Assembly: GCF_001423905.1 (NCBI RefSeq)
Contig: NZ_LMPQ01000012.1
Span: 243,398 to 307,397, forward strand
Reading direction: 5' to 3'
Length of the DNA: 64,000 nucleotides
From: Frigoribacterium sp. Leaf186
Lineage (GTDB): Bacteria; Actinomycetota; Actinomycetes; Actinomycetales; Microbacteriaceae
A program made the position numbers and the translations under genes. Position 1 is the stretch's first letter. Each line of letters opens with the position of its first letter. The notes under the pieces were generated by a model that saw only the letters and a list, made by a program, of their open reading frames with translations, ran no database searches and was not told the DNA's origin. Shown in pieces: positions 57,223 to 64,000 of this stretch.

Positions 57223-57774
57223 CTACGCGGCGAGCGTGAACTGGATCTCGAGCGTGACGGTGACGTCGTTGCCGAGGGTGAAGCCACCGGCCTCGAGGGC
57301 GGCGTTCCAGGTGACGCCGAACTCGGTGCGGTCGATCTTGGTCGTGGCCGAGAAGCCGAGCTTGGTCTGGCCGTAGCCGTCGACGACGAGGCCGCCGAAC
57401 TCGCTCTTCAGGGTGACGGGCTTGGTGACGCCGCGGAGGGTCAGGTCGCCGTGCACGAGGAACGCGTCGTCGCCCTTCTCCTCGATGCTGGTCGACACGA
57501 AGGTCATCTTGGGGTGCTCTTCGGCGAGGAAGAAGTCACCGGTCTGCAGGTGACCGTCGCGGTCCTTCTGGTTGGTGTTGACCGAGGCCACGTCGATCGA
57601 GGCGGTGACCTTCGAGGCGGTGTGGTCCTCGTCGGTGACGAGCGAGGCGTCGAACGACTCGAACGAGCCCTTGACCTTGCTGATGGCGAGGTGGCGGACG
57701 CTGAACGAGACCTCGCTGTGCGTGGGGTCGAGGTTCCAGGTGCCGGCGGGGATCTTCTCTGCGGTGATGCTCAT
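57223..57774 (-). CDS. YceI family lipid-binding protein
   Basis: This 183-residue lipocalin-like beta-barrel protein has TWNLDPTHSEVSFSVRHLAISKVKG, the family hallmark, then FESFDASL, TNQKDRDGHLQTGDFFLAEEHPKMTF and DRTEFGVTWNAALEAGG. YceI proteins bind isoprenoids or lipids. There is no signal peptide here, so it is cytoplasmic, as in many actinobacterial members. AGGAG lies upstream of the ATG, and a well-formed promoter sits 58-86 bases upstream. Confidence 0.93.
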   Translation of the reverse strand: MSITAEKIPAGTWNLDPTHSEVSFSVRHLAISKVKGSFESFDASLVTDEDHTASKVTASIDVASVNTNQKDRDGHLQTGDFFLAEEHPKMTFVSTSIEEKGDDAFLVHGDLTLRGVTKPVTLKSEFGGLVVDGYGQTKLGFSATTKIDRTEFGVTWNAALEAGGFTLGNDVTVTLEIQFTLAA

Positions 57775-57831
57775 GGTGTTCTCCTGAATCTGTGAGGTCG
57801 AGGTCGATGACGTGTCATCGAAGCTGGTACG

Positions 57832-57860
57832 AGTATATGCAAGCGCATCCAATCGGACAA
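57832..57860 (-). promoter_or_regulatory. Strong sigma-70-type promoter of the YceI gene
   Basis: On the minus strand, TTGTCC (57860-57855) and TATACT (57837-57832) are separated by 17 bases. It is the most consensus-like promoter in the window and gives a leader of about 50 bases. Confidence 0.8.
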
Positions 57861-57915
57861 CATTCCCGAGGTGGCCGAGACGTGTCGAGCCGGTGTCGGA
57901 TGCGCCGAGCCGGGC

Positions 57916-58920
57916 TCAGGCCGGGCGGCGTTCGGGTGAGACGGTCTTCGCGGGGTCCTTCTCCGCCAGGTCGCCGAGCGCATCGTCGATCCGCGTCATG
58001 ACGTCGGCCGGCAGGGTGACGCCCGCCGCCTTGACGTTGTCGGCGACCTGCTCCGGGCGGGACGCCCCGATGATGGCCGAGGCGACGTTGTCGTTCTGCA
58101 GCACCCAGGCGATGGCGAGCTGCGCCATCGACAGCCCCAGGTCGGCCGCGATCGGTTCGAGCTTCGCGACGCCGGTGAGCACCTCGTCGGTGAGGAAGCG
58201 CTTGATCGTGTCCGCGCCTCCCTTGTCGTCGGTGGCCCGGCTGCCCGCGGGCAGATCGGCGCCCGGCTTGTACTTGCCTGTCAACACGCCCTGAGCGACG
58301 GGTGACCAGACGATCTGACTCACGCCGTGCTGCTTGCTCGCGGGCACGACGTCGGACTCGATGACGCGCCAGAGCATGGAGTACTGCGGCTGGTTCGAGA
58401 TGAGCTGGATGCCGTGCTGCACCGCGAGCTCGTGCCCGGCGCGGATCTGTTCGGCCGTCCACTCGCTCACGCCCACGTAGAGCGCCTTGCCGGCCCGCAC
58501 CACGTCGGCGAAGGCCTGCATGGTCTCTTCGAGCGGGGTCTCGTGGTCGTAGCGGTGGGCCTGGTAGAGGTCGACGTAGTCGGTGCCGAGTCGGCGGAGC
58601 GACCCGTCGATCGACTCGAGGACGTGCTTGCGGCTGAGGCCGACGTCGTTGTGGCCGCGGGGCCCGGTCGGCCAGTAGACCTTCGTGAAGATCTCGAGGC
58701 TCTCGCGACGTTCGCCCGCGAGCGCGTCACCGAGCACCTGCTCCGCCGCCGTGTTCGCGTACGCGTCGGCGGTGTCGAAGGTCGAGATGCCGGCGTCGAG
58801 GGCCGCGCGGACGCACTGTGTGGCCACGTCGTTCTCGACCTGGGACGCGTGCGTCAGCCAGTTGCCGTAGGTGATCTCCGAGATCTTGAGTCCGCTGTCG
58901 CCGAGGCGTCTGAATTCCAT
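57916..58920 (-). CDS. Aldo/keto reductase (Kv-beta/YghZ-like)
   Basis: This 334-residue NADPH-dependent reductase has the catalytic set of the family: Asp in FDTADAYANT (about residue 49), Tyr54, Lys in IFTKVYWP (about 80) and His in YQAHRYD (about 118). The C-terminal cofactor site is SAIIGASRPEQVADNV. It resembles the K-channel beta-subunit/YghZ branch. The ATG at 58920 has TAGCGT six bases upstream. Confidence 0.93.
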   Translation of the reverse strand: MEFRRLGDSGLKISEITYGNWLTHASQVENDVATQCVRAALDAGISTFDTADAYANTAAEQVLGDALAGERRESLEIFTKVYWPTGPRGHNDVGLSRKHVLESIDGSLRRLGTDYVDLYQAHRYDHETPLEETMQAFADVVRAGKALYVGVSEWTAEQIRAGHELAVQHGIQLISNQPQYSMLWRVIESDVVPASKQHGVSQIVWSPVAQGVLTGKYKPGADLPAGSRATDDKGGADTIKRFLTDEVLTGVAKLEPIAADLGLSMAQLAIAWVLQNDNVASAIIGASRPEQVADNVKAAGVTLPADVMTRIDDALGDLAEKDPAKTVSPERRPA

Positions 58921-58926
58921 GGCCCC

Positions 58927-58932
58927 ACGCTA
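58927..58932 (-). promoter_or_regulatory. -10 element of the aldo/keto reductase (leaderless)
   Basis: TAGCGT on the minus strand ends exactly six bases before the ATG. Confidence 0.5.
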
Positions 58933-58981
58933 CGCGTCCCGGCGGCCGGGGCGAGGGGGTGTGCGGCGGACTCGCGTGGCG

Positions 58982-59027
58982 TACAGTGACGATTCATCAG
59001 GTCGTGTCCCCCGCGTGGGGGACACGA
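58982..59027 (+). promoter_or_regulatory. -10 element and leader hairpin of the glycosylation operon
   Basis: TACAGT (58982-58987) would start a transcript near 58994. An 11-bp perfect hairpin (TCGTGTCCCCC, loop GCGT; 59002-59027) lies at the very 5' end of that leader, about 77 bases before the first gene. It could be an mRNA stabiliser, an attenuator or an RNA-binding site. Confidence 0.5.
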
Positions 59028-59103
59028 TCCGTCGGACGTCGCGGTCCCACCCGGCGCGCGCGTCCGAGGCTCCTGCAGACCCGACCCCGACTGGAGCACC
59101 ACC

Positions 59104-60552
59104 GTGACCTCCGACCCGACCCTGGCGGCGCCCGGCCCCGTGCTGACGCCGACGCTGCCCGCGACCCCGACGCCGTTCGCGCCGAACCGCGGCGGCGCAC
59201 CCGCGGGCTCGGTCGACGCCGTGTCGGCCACCCTGCCGTGGGCCGACTGGTCGAGCGTGCAGTGGGTCGGCGTCGGGGTGCTCGCCGTCCTCGTCGCCCT
59301 CGTGGTGGTGCTGTCGCTCCGCCGCACGGCCCGGCGGCTGTACCTCGTCCGCGAACGGGAGGAGCTCGGCCACCGCGACCTCGACGGACCGGTGCTGCCC
59401 CCGGCCCACTCGTTCACGGCGCTCGTGCCGGCGCTCGGCCCGGCAGGGCTGGCCGTGACCCTCGACCTGCTCGCTCGGCAGCAGCACCCCGACGTGCACG
59501 TCCTCGTGGCGGTCGACCCCGGGGACCGCCTGACGCACGACGTCGCCACGTCGGCCGTCCGTCGTCACCCCGGACGCGTCCGGATCGTGACCACCCGCGC
59601 CTCCGCCGGCCCGTCCTCGACCGTGGCCTCGGCGCTCGCCGGAGCGCTCGCGGCGGTGGGTGACGGCGTCGTGGGCGTCTTCTCGCCGGGCGACCGCCCG
59701 CACCCCCGGCTGTTCGCCCTCGTCGACTCCGTGCTGACCCGCACGGACGCCGACGCGGTGCAGCACGCCAGCCGCCCGGCCCTCGAACCGTCGCCGTGGT
59801 GGTCGCCGAGGCTGGCGGTCGACCGGTGGTGGTGGGCCCGGTCGGTCGTGCGCTCGCACGGGCGGGCCGGTTTCGTCCCGCTGTCGGACAGCACGCTCTT
59901 CGTCCGTCACTCCTGGCTCGCCTGGGCGGGCGGCTGGGACGCCGCCTGCGTCGAGGCGGGGCTCGACCTCGGCGTCCGCATGACGGTCGCCGGAGCCCGC
60001 GTCGTCGTGGCCACCTCGCCCGGGACGACCACGGTCGAGCGGGCACCCGGGGGGCTCCGCGACCTGTTCCGTGCCCGGACGAGATGGGCCAGGGGCTGTC
60101 TGCAGGTGCTCGGCAAGGGCGACTGGCGGCGGCTGCGGCCGAAGGCGAGGCGTCACGCCCTCGGCGTGCTCACCGAACCGTTGCTCGACGCCGGCGCGAC
60201 GATCCTCGGCGCCGCGGTCGTCGCGTCGACCGTCCTGGTCGGAGCGCCGGCCGTCGTGGTCGCCCTGGCCCTGGTGCCGCTGCTGCCCGCCGCCCTGGCG
60301 CAGCTGCTGGACGTAGGGGCGACCACGGAGGCGGCTGCCGAGCAGGGGAGGCGCGCGACGGCCCGCGAGCGCCTCCTGGTGGTCGTCGGTGCCGTCCCGA
60401 ACGGACTCGTCACCCTGGCCGCCGTCGTCGCCGCGATCGGGGCCGAGCTCACGGGCGCCGGACCGCGGGTCGCGCGAGCGGCGGCGCCCGTCCCGGGTGC
60501 TCCCGCGTCGGGCGTCCGGCCCGCCCGCGTCGACGAGCCCGCGACGAGATGA
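59104..60552 (+). CDS. GT2-type membrane protein lacking catalytic motifs (pseudo-glycosyltransferase)
   Basis: This 482-residue protein aligns end to end with the intact GT2 at 61265: NRG near the start, one helix (about 53-71), PAHSFT..VP, HPRL..LVDS, TDAD.VQ, SWLAW..GWDA, RTRW..G..QV.GKG. The catalytic features are gone: the FDAED metal site of the paralog is FSPGD here (193-197), the ED of LAEDCELG is VEAGLDLG (283-290), and the basic KNKPKALN is AGPSSTVA. It is full length with normal codon use, so it is not a decaying pseudogene. A regulatory or scaffold role beside the active enzyme is my inference. The start is the GTG at 59104. Confidence 0.85.
   Translation: MTSDPTLAAPGPVLTPTLPATPTPFAPNRGGAPAGSVDAVSATLPWADWSSVQWVGVGVLAVLVALVVVLSLRRTARRLYLVREREELGHRDLDGPVLPPAHSFTALVPALGPAGLAVTLDLLARQQHPDVHVLVAVDPGDRLTHDVATSAVRRHPGRVRIVTTRASAGPSSTVASALAGALAAVGDGVVGVFSPGDRPHPRLFALVDSVLTRTDADAVQHASRPALEPSPWWSPRLAVDRWWWARSVVRSHGRAGFVPLSDSTLFVRHSWLAWAGGWDAACVEAGLDLGVRMTVAGARVVVATSPGTTTVERAPGGLRDLFRARTRWARGCLQVLGKGDWRRLRPKARRHALGVLTEPLLDAGATILGAAVVASTVLVGAPAVVVALALVPLLPAALAQLLDVGATTEAAAEQGRRATARERLLVVVGAVPNGLVTLAAVVAAIGAELTGAGPRVARAAAPVPGAPASGVRPARVDEPATR
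60347..60376 (+). repeat. Inverted pair of the GGAGGCGC/GCGCCTCC element inside a gene
   Basis: GGAGGCGC (60347-60354) and GCGCCTCC (60369-60376) face each other across 14 bases in the C-terminal part of the pseudo-GT2 gene. Confidence 0.6.
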
Positions 60553-60637
60553 CCGGCAGATGTCGCCCACCTGGCAGTTGACCGAGACGCGCGTACCCCG
60601 ACCAAACCGATCTGCCGACGCCCCCCGAACCGGTCAC

Positions 60638-61249
60638 ATGCCCGAAACCGAGTACCCCGTCCGGGGGACGCGTCCCGACCGCGCCGCCTCGACGAACCCG
60701 ACACCACCCCTGCGCCTCGTCGCCCGGGTGAAGGAGCTCGCGACCTTCGGCGCCGTGGGCGGCATCGCCTTCGTCGTCGACGTCGGCGTCTACAACCTGC
60801 TGCGCTCGACCCTGCTCGACGACAAGCCGATCGGGGCCAAGGTCCTCTCGGTGGTCGTCGCGACGGTGGTCGCCTGGTTGGGCAACCGTTACCTCACGTT
60901 CCGCGAGGGACGCAACCAGGCCGTCGTCCGGGAGGCCGTCACCTTCGGCCTCGTGAACGTAGGCGGCCTGCTGGTCGCCTCGGCGTGCCTGTTCGTCTCG
61001 CACTACCTGCTGGGCTTCACGAGCCAGCTCGCGGACAACGTCGCGGCGAACGGCGTCGGGCTCGTGCTCGGCACGGTGTTCCGCTACCTGGCCTACCGCC
61101 ACCTCGTCTTCCGCGGCTCGCCCGCGGTCGCCTCCTCGGCCGACACCCCCGAAGCGTCGGCCGCGCTCGCCACCGTCGTCGGCCCCGTGCCGACCGACGA
61201 CCCCACCCGACAGAACACCCCGCAGGCCCACCTGCACCCGACCCACTGA
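60638..61249 (+). CDS. GtrA-family membrane protein
   Basis: This 203-residue protein has the four-helix GtrA pattern: LATFGAVGGIAFVVDVGVYNLL, VATVVAWLGNRYLTFRE, a third helix with EAVTFGLVNVGGLLVASACLFVSHY, and GTVFRYLAYRHLVF. GtrA proteins are thought to flip or shuttle polyprenyl-phosphate-linked sugars, and commonly sit beside GT2 polyprenyl-phosphate glycosyltransferases, as here. The C-terminal 30 residues are disordered. Confidence 0.92.
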   Translation: MPETEYPVRGTRPDRAASTNPTPPLRLVARVKELATFGAVGGIAFVVDVGVYNLLRSTLLDDKPIGAKVLSVVVATVVAWLGNRYLTFREGRNQAVVREAVTFGLVNVGGLLVASACLFVSHYLLGFTSQLADNVAANGVGLVLGTVFRYLAYRHLVFRGSPAVASSADTPEASAALATVVGPVPTDDPTRQNTPQAHLHPTH

Positions 61250-61264
61250 CTGGAGAGTGATCCT

Positions 61265-62755
61265 GTGTCGACTGACCCGACCCAGATCCCGACATCACAT
61301 CTCGCAGCGGGCGAACCCGCCCCGTTGCTCACCCCCCAAGCCCCGTCCGACCCGTCGCAGTTCGTCCCGAACCGCGGCACCACCGGCGCCACCGAGTCGA
61401 TGATCGGGTTCCAACTGCCCGACTGGTCGCCCCTCGAGTGGATCGGCTACTCGTCGCTCATCGTGGTGACGATCCTGCTCACCGCGGTCGCCGTGTCGAC
61501 CCTCTGGTGGATGCTGCACGCCTGGCGCTCGAAGGACAACCTCGAGGACAGCCAGTTCAGTGCGAACCCCCTCGACCCCGCCCACTCGTTCACCCTGCTG
61601 GTGCCCGGCCGGCACGAGGAGGAGGTCATGGGCCAGACCCTCGACCGCCTCGCGATGCAGGACCACCCCGACTTCGAGATCATCGCGATCGTCGGCCACG
61701 ACGACCCCGGCACCGAGCGGGTCGCCCGTGAGGCCGCCGCCCGCCACCCCGAGCTGATCCGCGTGATCGTCGACTCGAGCGTGCCGAAGAACAAGCCGAA
61801 GGCGCTCAACCTCGCGTTGCAGACGTCGCGCGGCGAGATCGTCGGCGTCTTCGACGCCGAGGACGAGGTGCACCCCCGCCTGCTGACGCTGGTCGACTCG
61901 CGGTTCACCGAGACCGACGCCGACGTGGTGCAGGGCGGCGTGCAGCTGATGAACTTCCAGTCGAGCTGGTGGAGCCTCCGCAACGTGCTCGAGTACTACT
62001 TCTGGTTCCGCTCGCGCCTGCACTTCCACGCCAAGGAAAAGTTCATCCCCCTCGGCGGCAACACGGTCTTCGTGCGCAAGGACTGGCTCGACTGGTCGCA
62101 GGGCTGGGACGCCGAGTGCCTCGCCGAGGACTGCGAGCTCGGGGTCCGCCTCTCGAGCGCCGGCGCCAAGGTCGTCGTGGCCTACAGCCCCGAGGTGGTC
62201 ACCCGCGAGGAGACCCCCGGCACCTTCGTCTCGCTGCTCAAGCAGCGCACGCGCTGGAACCAGGGCTTCATGCAGGTCTACGGCAAGGGCGAGTGGAAGA
62301 AGCTGCCGCGTCTGCGCCAGCGCCTGATGGCCCGCTACCTGCTCACCATGCCGTTCATCCAGGCGGCCACGGGTCTGCTGATCCCCATCTCGGTGATCCT
62401 GATCCTGACCACCAAGGTGCCTACCGCCATCGCCCTCGTCTCGTTCGTCCCCCTGGCCCCGACCCTGGTGCTGCTGGCCGTCGAGTTCACCGGCCTCCGC
62501 GAGTTCGGCCGGGTCTACGGGCAGAAGGTGCGTGCCCGCGACTACTTCCGCCTCGTCTGGGGACTGCTGCCGTACCAGATCTTCCTCGCGCTCGCCGCGG
62601 TCCGGGCGGTCTTCCGCCAGCTGCGCGGCCTGAACGCCTGGGAGAAGACCGAGCACACCGGAGCCCACCGCGACGAGGTCGCGACCGAACCGCAGGAGGC
62701 GCCCCGCGCCTCCCAGCAGGAGCCCGCCATGGCCATGACCGGAGGTGACCGATGA
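61265..62755 (+). CDS. Processive-type GT2 glycosyltransferase, membrane-bound
   Basis: This 496-residue protein has an N-terminal helix (about 61-82), a GT2 core with KNKPKALNLAL (about 175-185), the metal site FDAED (196-200), the catalytic LAEDCELG (286-293) and the QRTRW motif (327-331), and then three or four C-terminal helices. The D, D-x-D, ED, QxxRW set is that of cellulose synthase/hyaluronan synthase-like enzymes. The GTG start has GGAGAG upstream. Its stop overlaps the next ATG (ATGA). It is the intact paralog of the gene at 59104. Confidence 0.92.
   Translation: MSTDPTQIPTSHLAAGEPAPLLTPQAPSDPSQFVPNRGTTGATESMIGFQLPDWSPLEWIGYSSLIVVTILLTAVAVSTLWWMLHAWRSKDNLEDSQFSANPLDPAHSFTLLVPGRHEEEVMGQTLDRLAMQDHPDFEIIAIVGHDDPGTERVAREAAARHPELIRVIVDSSVPKNKPKALNLALQTSRGEIVGVFDAEDEVHPRLLTLVDSRFTETDADVVQGGVQLMNFQSSWWSLRNVLEYYFWFRSRLHFHAKEKFIPLGGNTVFVRKDWLDWSQGWDAECLAEDCELGVRLSSAGAKVVVAYSPEVVTREETPGTFVSLLKQRTRWNQGFMQVYGKGEWKKLPRLRQRLMARYLLTMPFIQAATGLLIPISVILILTTKVPTAIALVSFVPLAPTLVLLAVEFTGLREFGRVYGQKVRARDYFRLVWGLLPYQIFLALAAVRAVFRQLRGLNAWEKTEHTGAHRDEVATEPQEAPRASQQEPAMAMTGGDR
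62695..62713 (+). repeat. Compact GGAGGCGC-CCC-GCGCCTCC hairpin inside a gene
   Basis: Two 8-base arms are separated by three bases in the disordered C-terminus of the intact GT2. Confidence 0.65.
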
Positions 62756-64000
62756 CGTCCACGCTGAACCGCCCCCGCGCGGCCGACACCACCGTGTCGA
62801 ACACCCCGGGTGCCCCTGTGGTGCCCACGAAGGACCTCCGCGGCGCCAAGCCCGCCTCGTGGCTCCGACGGCACGGCGCCGGCCTCGCCTGGCTGCTGCC
62901 CGTCCTCGCGATCGCCGCGGTCGTCCAGGCCTTCAACATGGACGGCTCGCCGCAGCGGATCGACGACGAGGGCACCTACACGGCCCAGGCCTGGGCCATC
63001 CAGAACCTCGGCGAGATCGCCCACTACACCTACTGGTACGACCACCCGCCCGTCGGCTGGCTGCAGATCTCGGCCTACACGGCCCTGACCGGAGCCTTCT
63101 CGCGGTACGACGTGGCCGTGCTGGCCGCCCGCGAGGCGATGCTCTTCTTCACCCTCGTCTCGGTCGTCCTCGTCTGGTTCCTGGGTCGCAAGCTCGGCCT
63201 CAGCCGGCCCGCGGCCGCCGTCGCGGGCCTCGTGTTCGCCGTGTCGCCGCTCGCCCTGCAGTTCCACCGCACGGTCTACCTCGACAACGTCGCCACCCCG
63301 TGGCTGCTCGCCGCGTTCGTCTTCGCCCTGAGCAAGCGCTACCAGCTCGCCGGCTTCGCAGCCGCCTCGCTGTCGTTCGGCATCGCGGTGCTCTCGAAGG
63401 AGACGTACCTGCTGGCGCTGCCCTTCCTGGCCTGGATGATGTGGCGAGGTGCCGACAAGGCGACGCGCCGCTACACCCTGTCGATCGCTGCCAGCCTGCT
63501 CGTGCTCGTCGGCCTCGGCTACGTCGCGCTCGCCGCGGTCAAGGGCGAGCTGCTGCCGGGTGCCGGCCGGGTGAGCCTGCTCGAGGGCATCCAGTTCCAG
63601 CTCGCGACCCGTGAGGCCAGCGGTTCGGTGTTCGACACCGGCAGCCTGTTCTTCGCGACGGTGTCGCAGTGGTGGCAGCTCGACCAGGTGCTCATCGTGC
63701 TCGGCACGCTCGCCTCGATCGTCGCGGTGTTCGTGAAGAAGCTGCGTCCGCTCGGCGTGATGATGGTGTTCTTGATCGCGTTCATGTTCCGCCCCGGCGG
63801 GTACCTGCCGGTGCCCTACGTGATCATGCTGCTGCCGTTCGCGGCGCTGCTCGTCGCAGCCGTCACCGACCACGCCGTCAAGGCGTTCCGGGCCCGTCGG
63901 TCCGGCGCCCTCTCGACCGCGGCCACCCGTACCGGTTCGGTCGCCTGGCTGGCCCTCACGCTGGCCGCCGTCGTCGCGATCGTGCCGCTCTGGGCGGTCC
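62752..64000 (+). CDS. GT39/ArnT-like glycosyltransferase, 5' part (cut by window end)
   Basis: This reading frame is open to the last base, giving about 416 residues of an incomplete protein. It has a hydrophobic N-terminus (WLLPVLAIAAVVQAF, about 45-62) and then RIDDEGTYTAQAWAI, the acidic motif of the first outer loop that is the catalytic site in PMT/ArnT-like GT-C enzymes, followed by YWYDHPPVGW, a further family motif. About ten hydrophobic segments follow. Its likely role is transfer of a sugar from polyprenyl phosphate to a protein or polymer on the outer face, using the lipid-sugar made by the GT2 upstream. Overlap with the GT2 stop (ATGA) shows co-transcription. Confidence 0.88.
   Translation, partial: MTSTLNRPRAADTTVSNTPGAPVVPTKDLRGAKPASWLRRHGAGLAWLLPVLAIAAVVQAFNMDGSPQRIDDEGTYTAQAWAIQNLGEIAHYTYWYDHPPVGWLQISAYTALTGAFSRYDVAVLAAREAMLFFTLVSVVLVWFLGRKLGLSRPAAAVAGLVFAVSPLALQFHRTVYLDNVATPWLLAAFVFALSKRYQLAGFAAASLSFGIAVLSKETYLLALPFLAWMMWRGADKATRRYTLSIAASLLVLVGLGYVALAAVKGELLPGAGRVSLLEGIQFQLATREASGSVFDTGSLFFATVSQWWQLDQVLIVLGTLASIVAVFVKKLRPLGVMMVFLIAFMFRPGGYLPVPYVIMLLPFAALLVAAVTDHAVKAFRARRSGALSTAATRTGSVAWLALTLAAVVAIVPLWAV

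Noticed and set aside
60554-60617. Inverted repeat CGGCAGAT/ATCTGCCG upstream of gtrA
   Set aside because: The arms are only eight bases with 48 bases between them and there is no supporting stem; chance cannot be excluded.

Overview
The window is very G+C-rich, almost fully coding, and reads as chromosomal DNA of an actinobacterium. The family Microbacteriaceae is the best fit, because the window combines small lineage-typical proteins (DUF3039, DUF3054, DUF3097, DUF6412 and DUF7882 types), GatCAB, an actinobacterial UvrD2 without HRDC, and an uncharacterised locus (nudC, uvrD2, cyclodehydratase-like, DUF2342, PDZ/Lon-like protease, UPF0182) that is also found in mycobacteria. I cannot fix the genus. 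No prophage, insertion sequence, integrase or CRISPR array is visible, and no stretch above about 300 bases lacks a gene.

Layout. 1-8.7 kb: nudC (5' end cut off), uvrD2, an orphan RiPP-cyclodehydratase-like protein overlapping uvrD2 tail to tail, a zincin-like DUF2342 protein, a secreted PDZ/Lon-type protease and a large UPF0182 membrane protein. 8.7-9.0 kb: initiator tRNA between two strong hairpin terminators. 9.1-14.1 kb: glycerate kinase, nitrilase-family amidohydrolase, class I aminotransferase and a membrane-anchored HtrA-like protease with a hexapeptide repeat tail. 14.3-22.4 kb: an envelope-polymer region (two GT2 enzymes, a CDP-alcohol phosphatidyltransferase, a TagB/TagF-like CDP-glycerol glycerophosphotransferase, a TagGH-type ABC exporter and a nucleotidyltransferase), interrupted by an XRE regulator and two genes of unknown function. 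This could make and export a teichoic-acid-like phosphopolymer. 22.7-25.7 kb: an ABC exporter whose ATPase carries a long histone-H1-like N-terminus.

25.7-43.7 kb is mostly housekeeping: DUF3039, pncB, murI, rph, rdgB, a DedA protein, tRNA-Leu(UAG) with two degenerate copies of its 3' end downstream, an MFS transporter, mnmA, ligA, an alpha/beta hydrolase, gatCAB, DUF3097 and DUF3054. 43.7-57.1 kb is an accessory-metabolism region: a second DedA, two SDRs, a phytoene-desaturase-like flavoprotein, two paralogous acyl-CoA ligases, an MpaB/DUF2236 protein, signal peptidase I, a TIGR03086-type protein, and a DUF6412 gene followed by a YidC-like insertase. 57.2-64 kb: YceI, an aldo/keto reductase, then a glycosylation operon (GT2 paralog lacking its catalytic acids, GtrA, intact GT2, GT39-like glycosyltransferase cut by the window end).

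Two window-wide patterns stand out. First, at least thirteen genes have a -10-like hexamer (consensus yAnnnT) ending 6-7 bases before the start codon with no ribosome binding site, which predicts leaderless mRNAs. Second, a short element with core GCGCCTCC (full form ACCCGCGCCTCC) recurs in intergenic and coding DNA, several times as inverted pairs that form hairpins.
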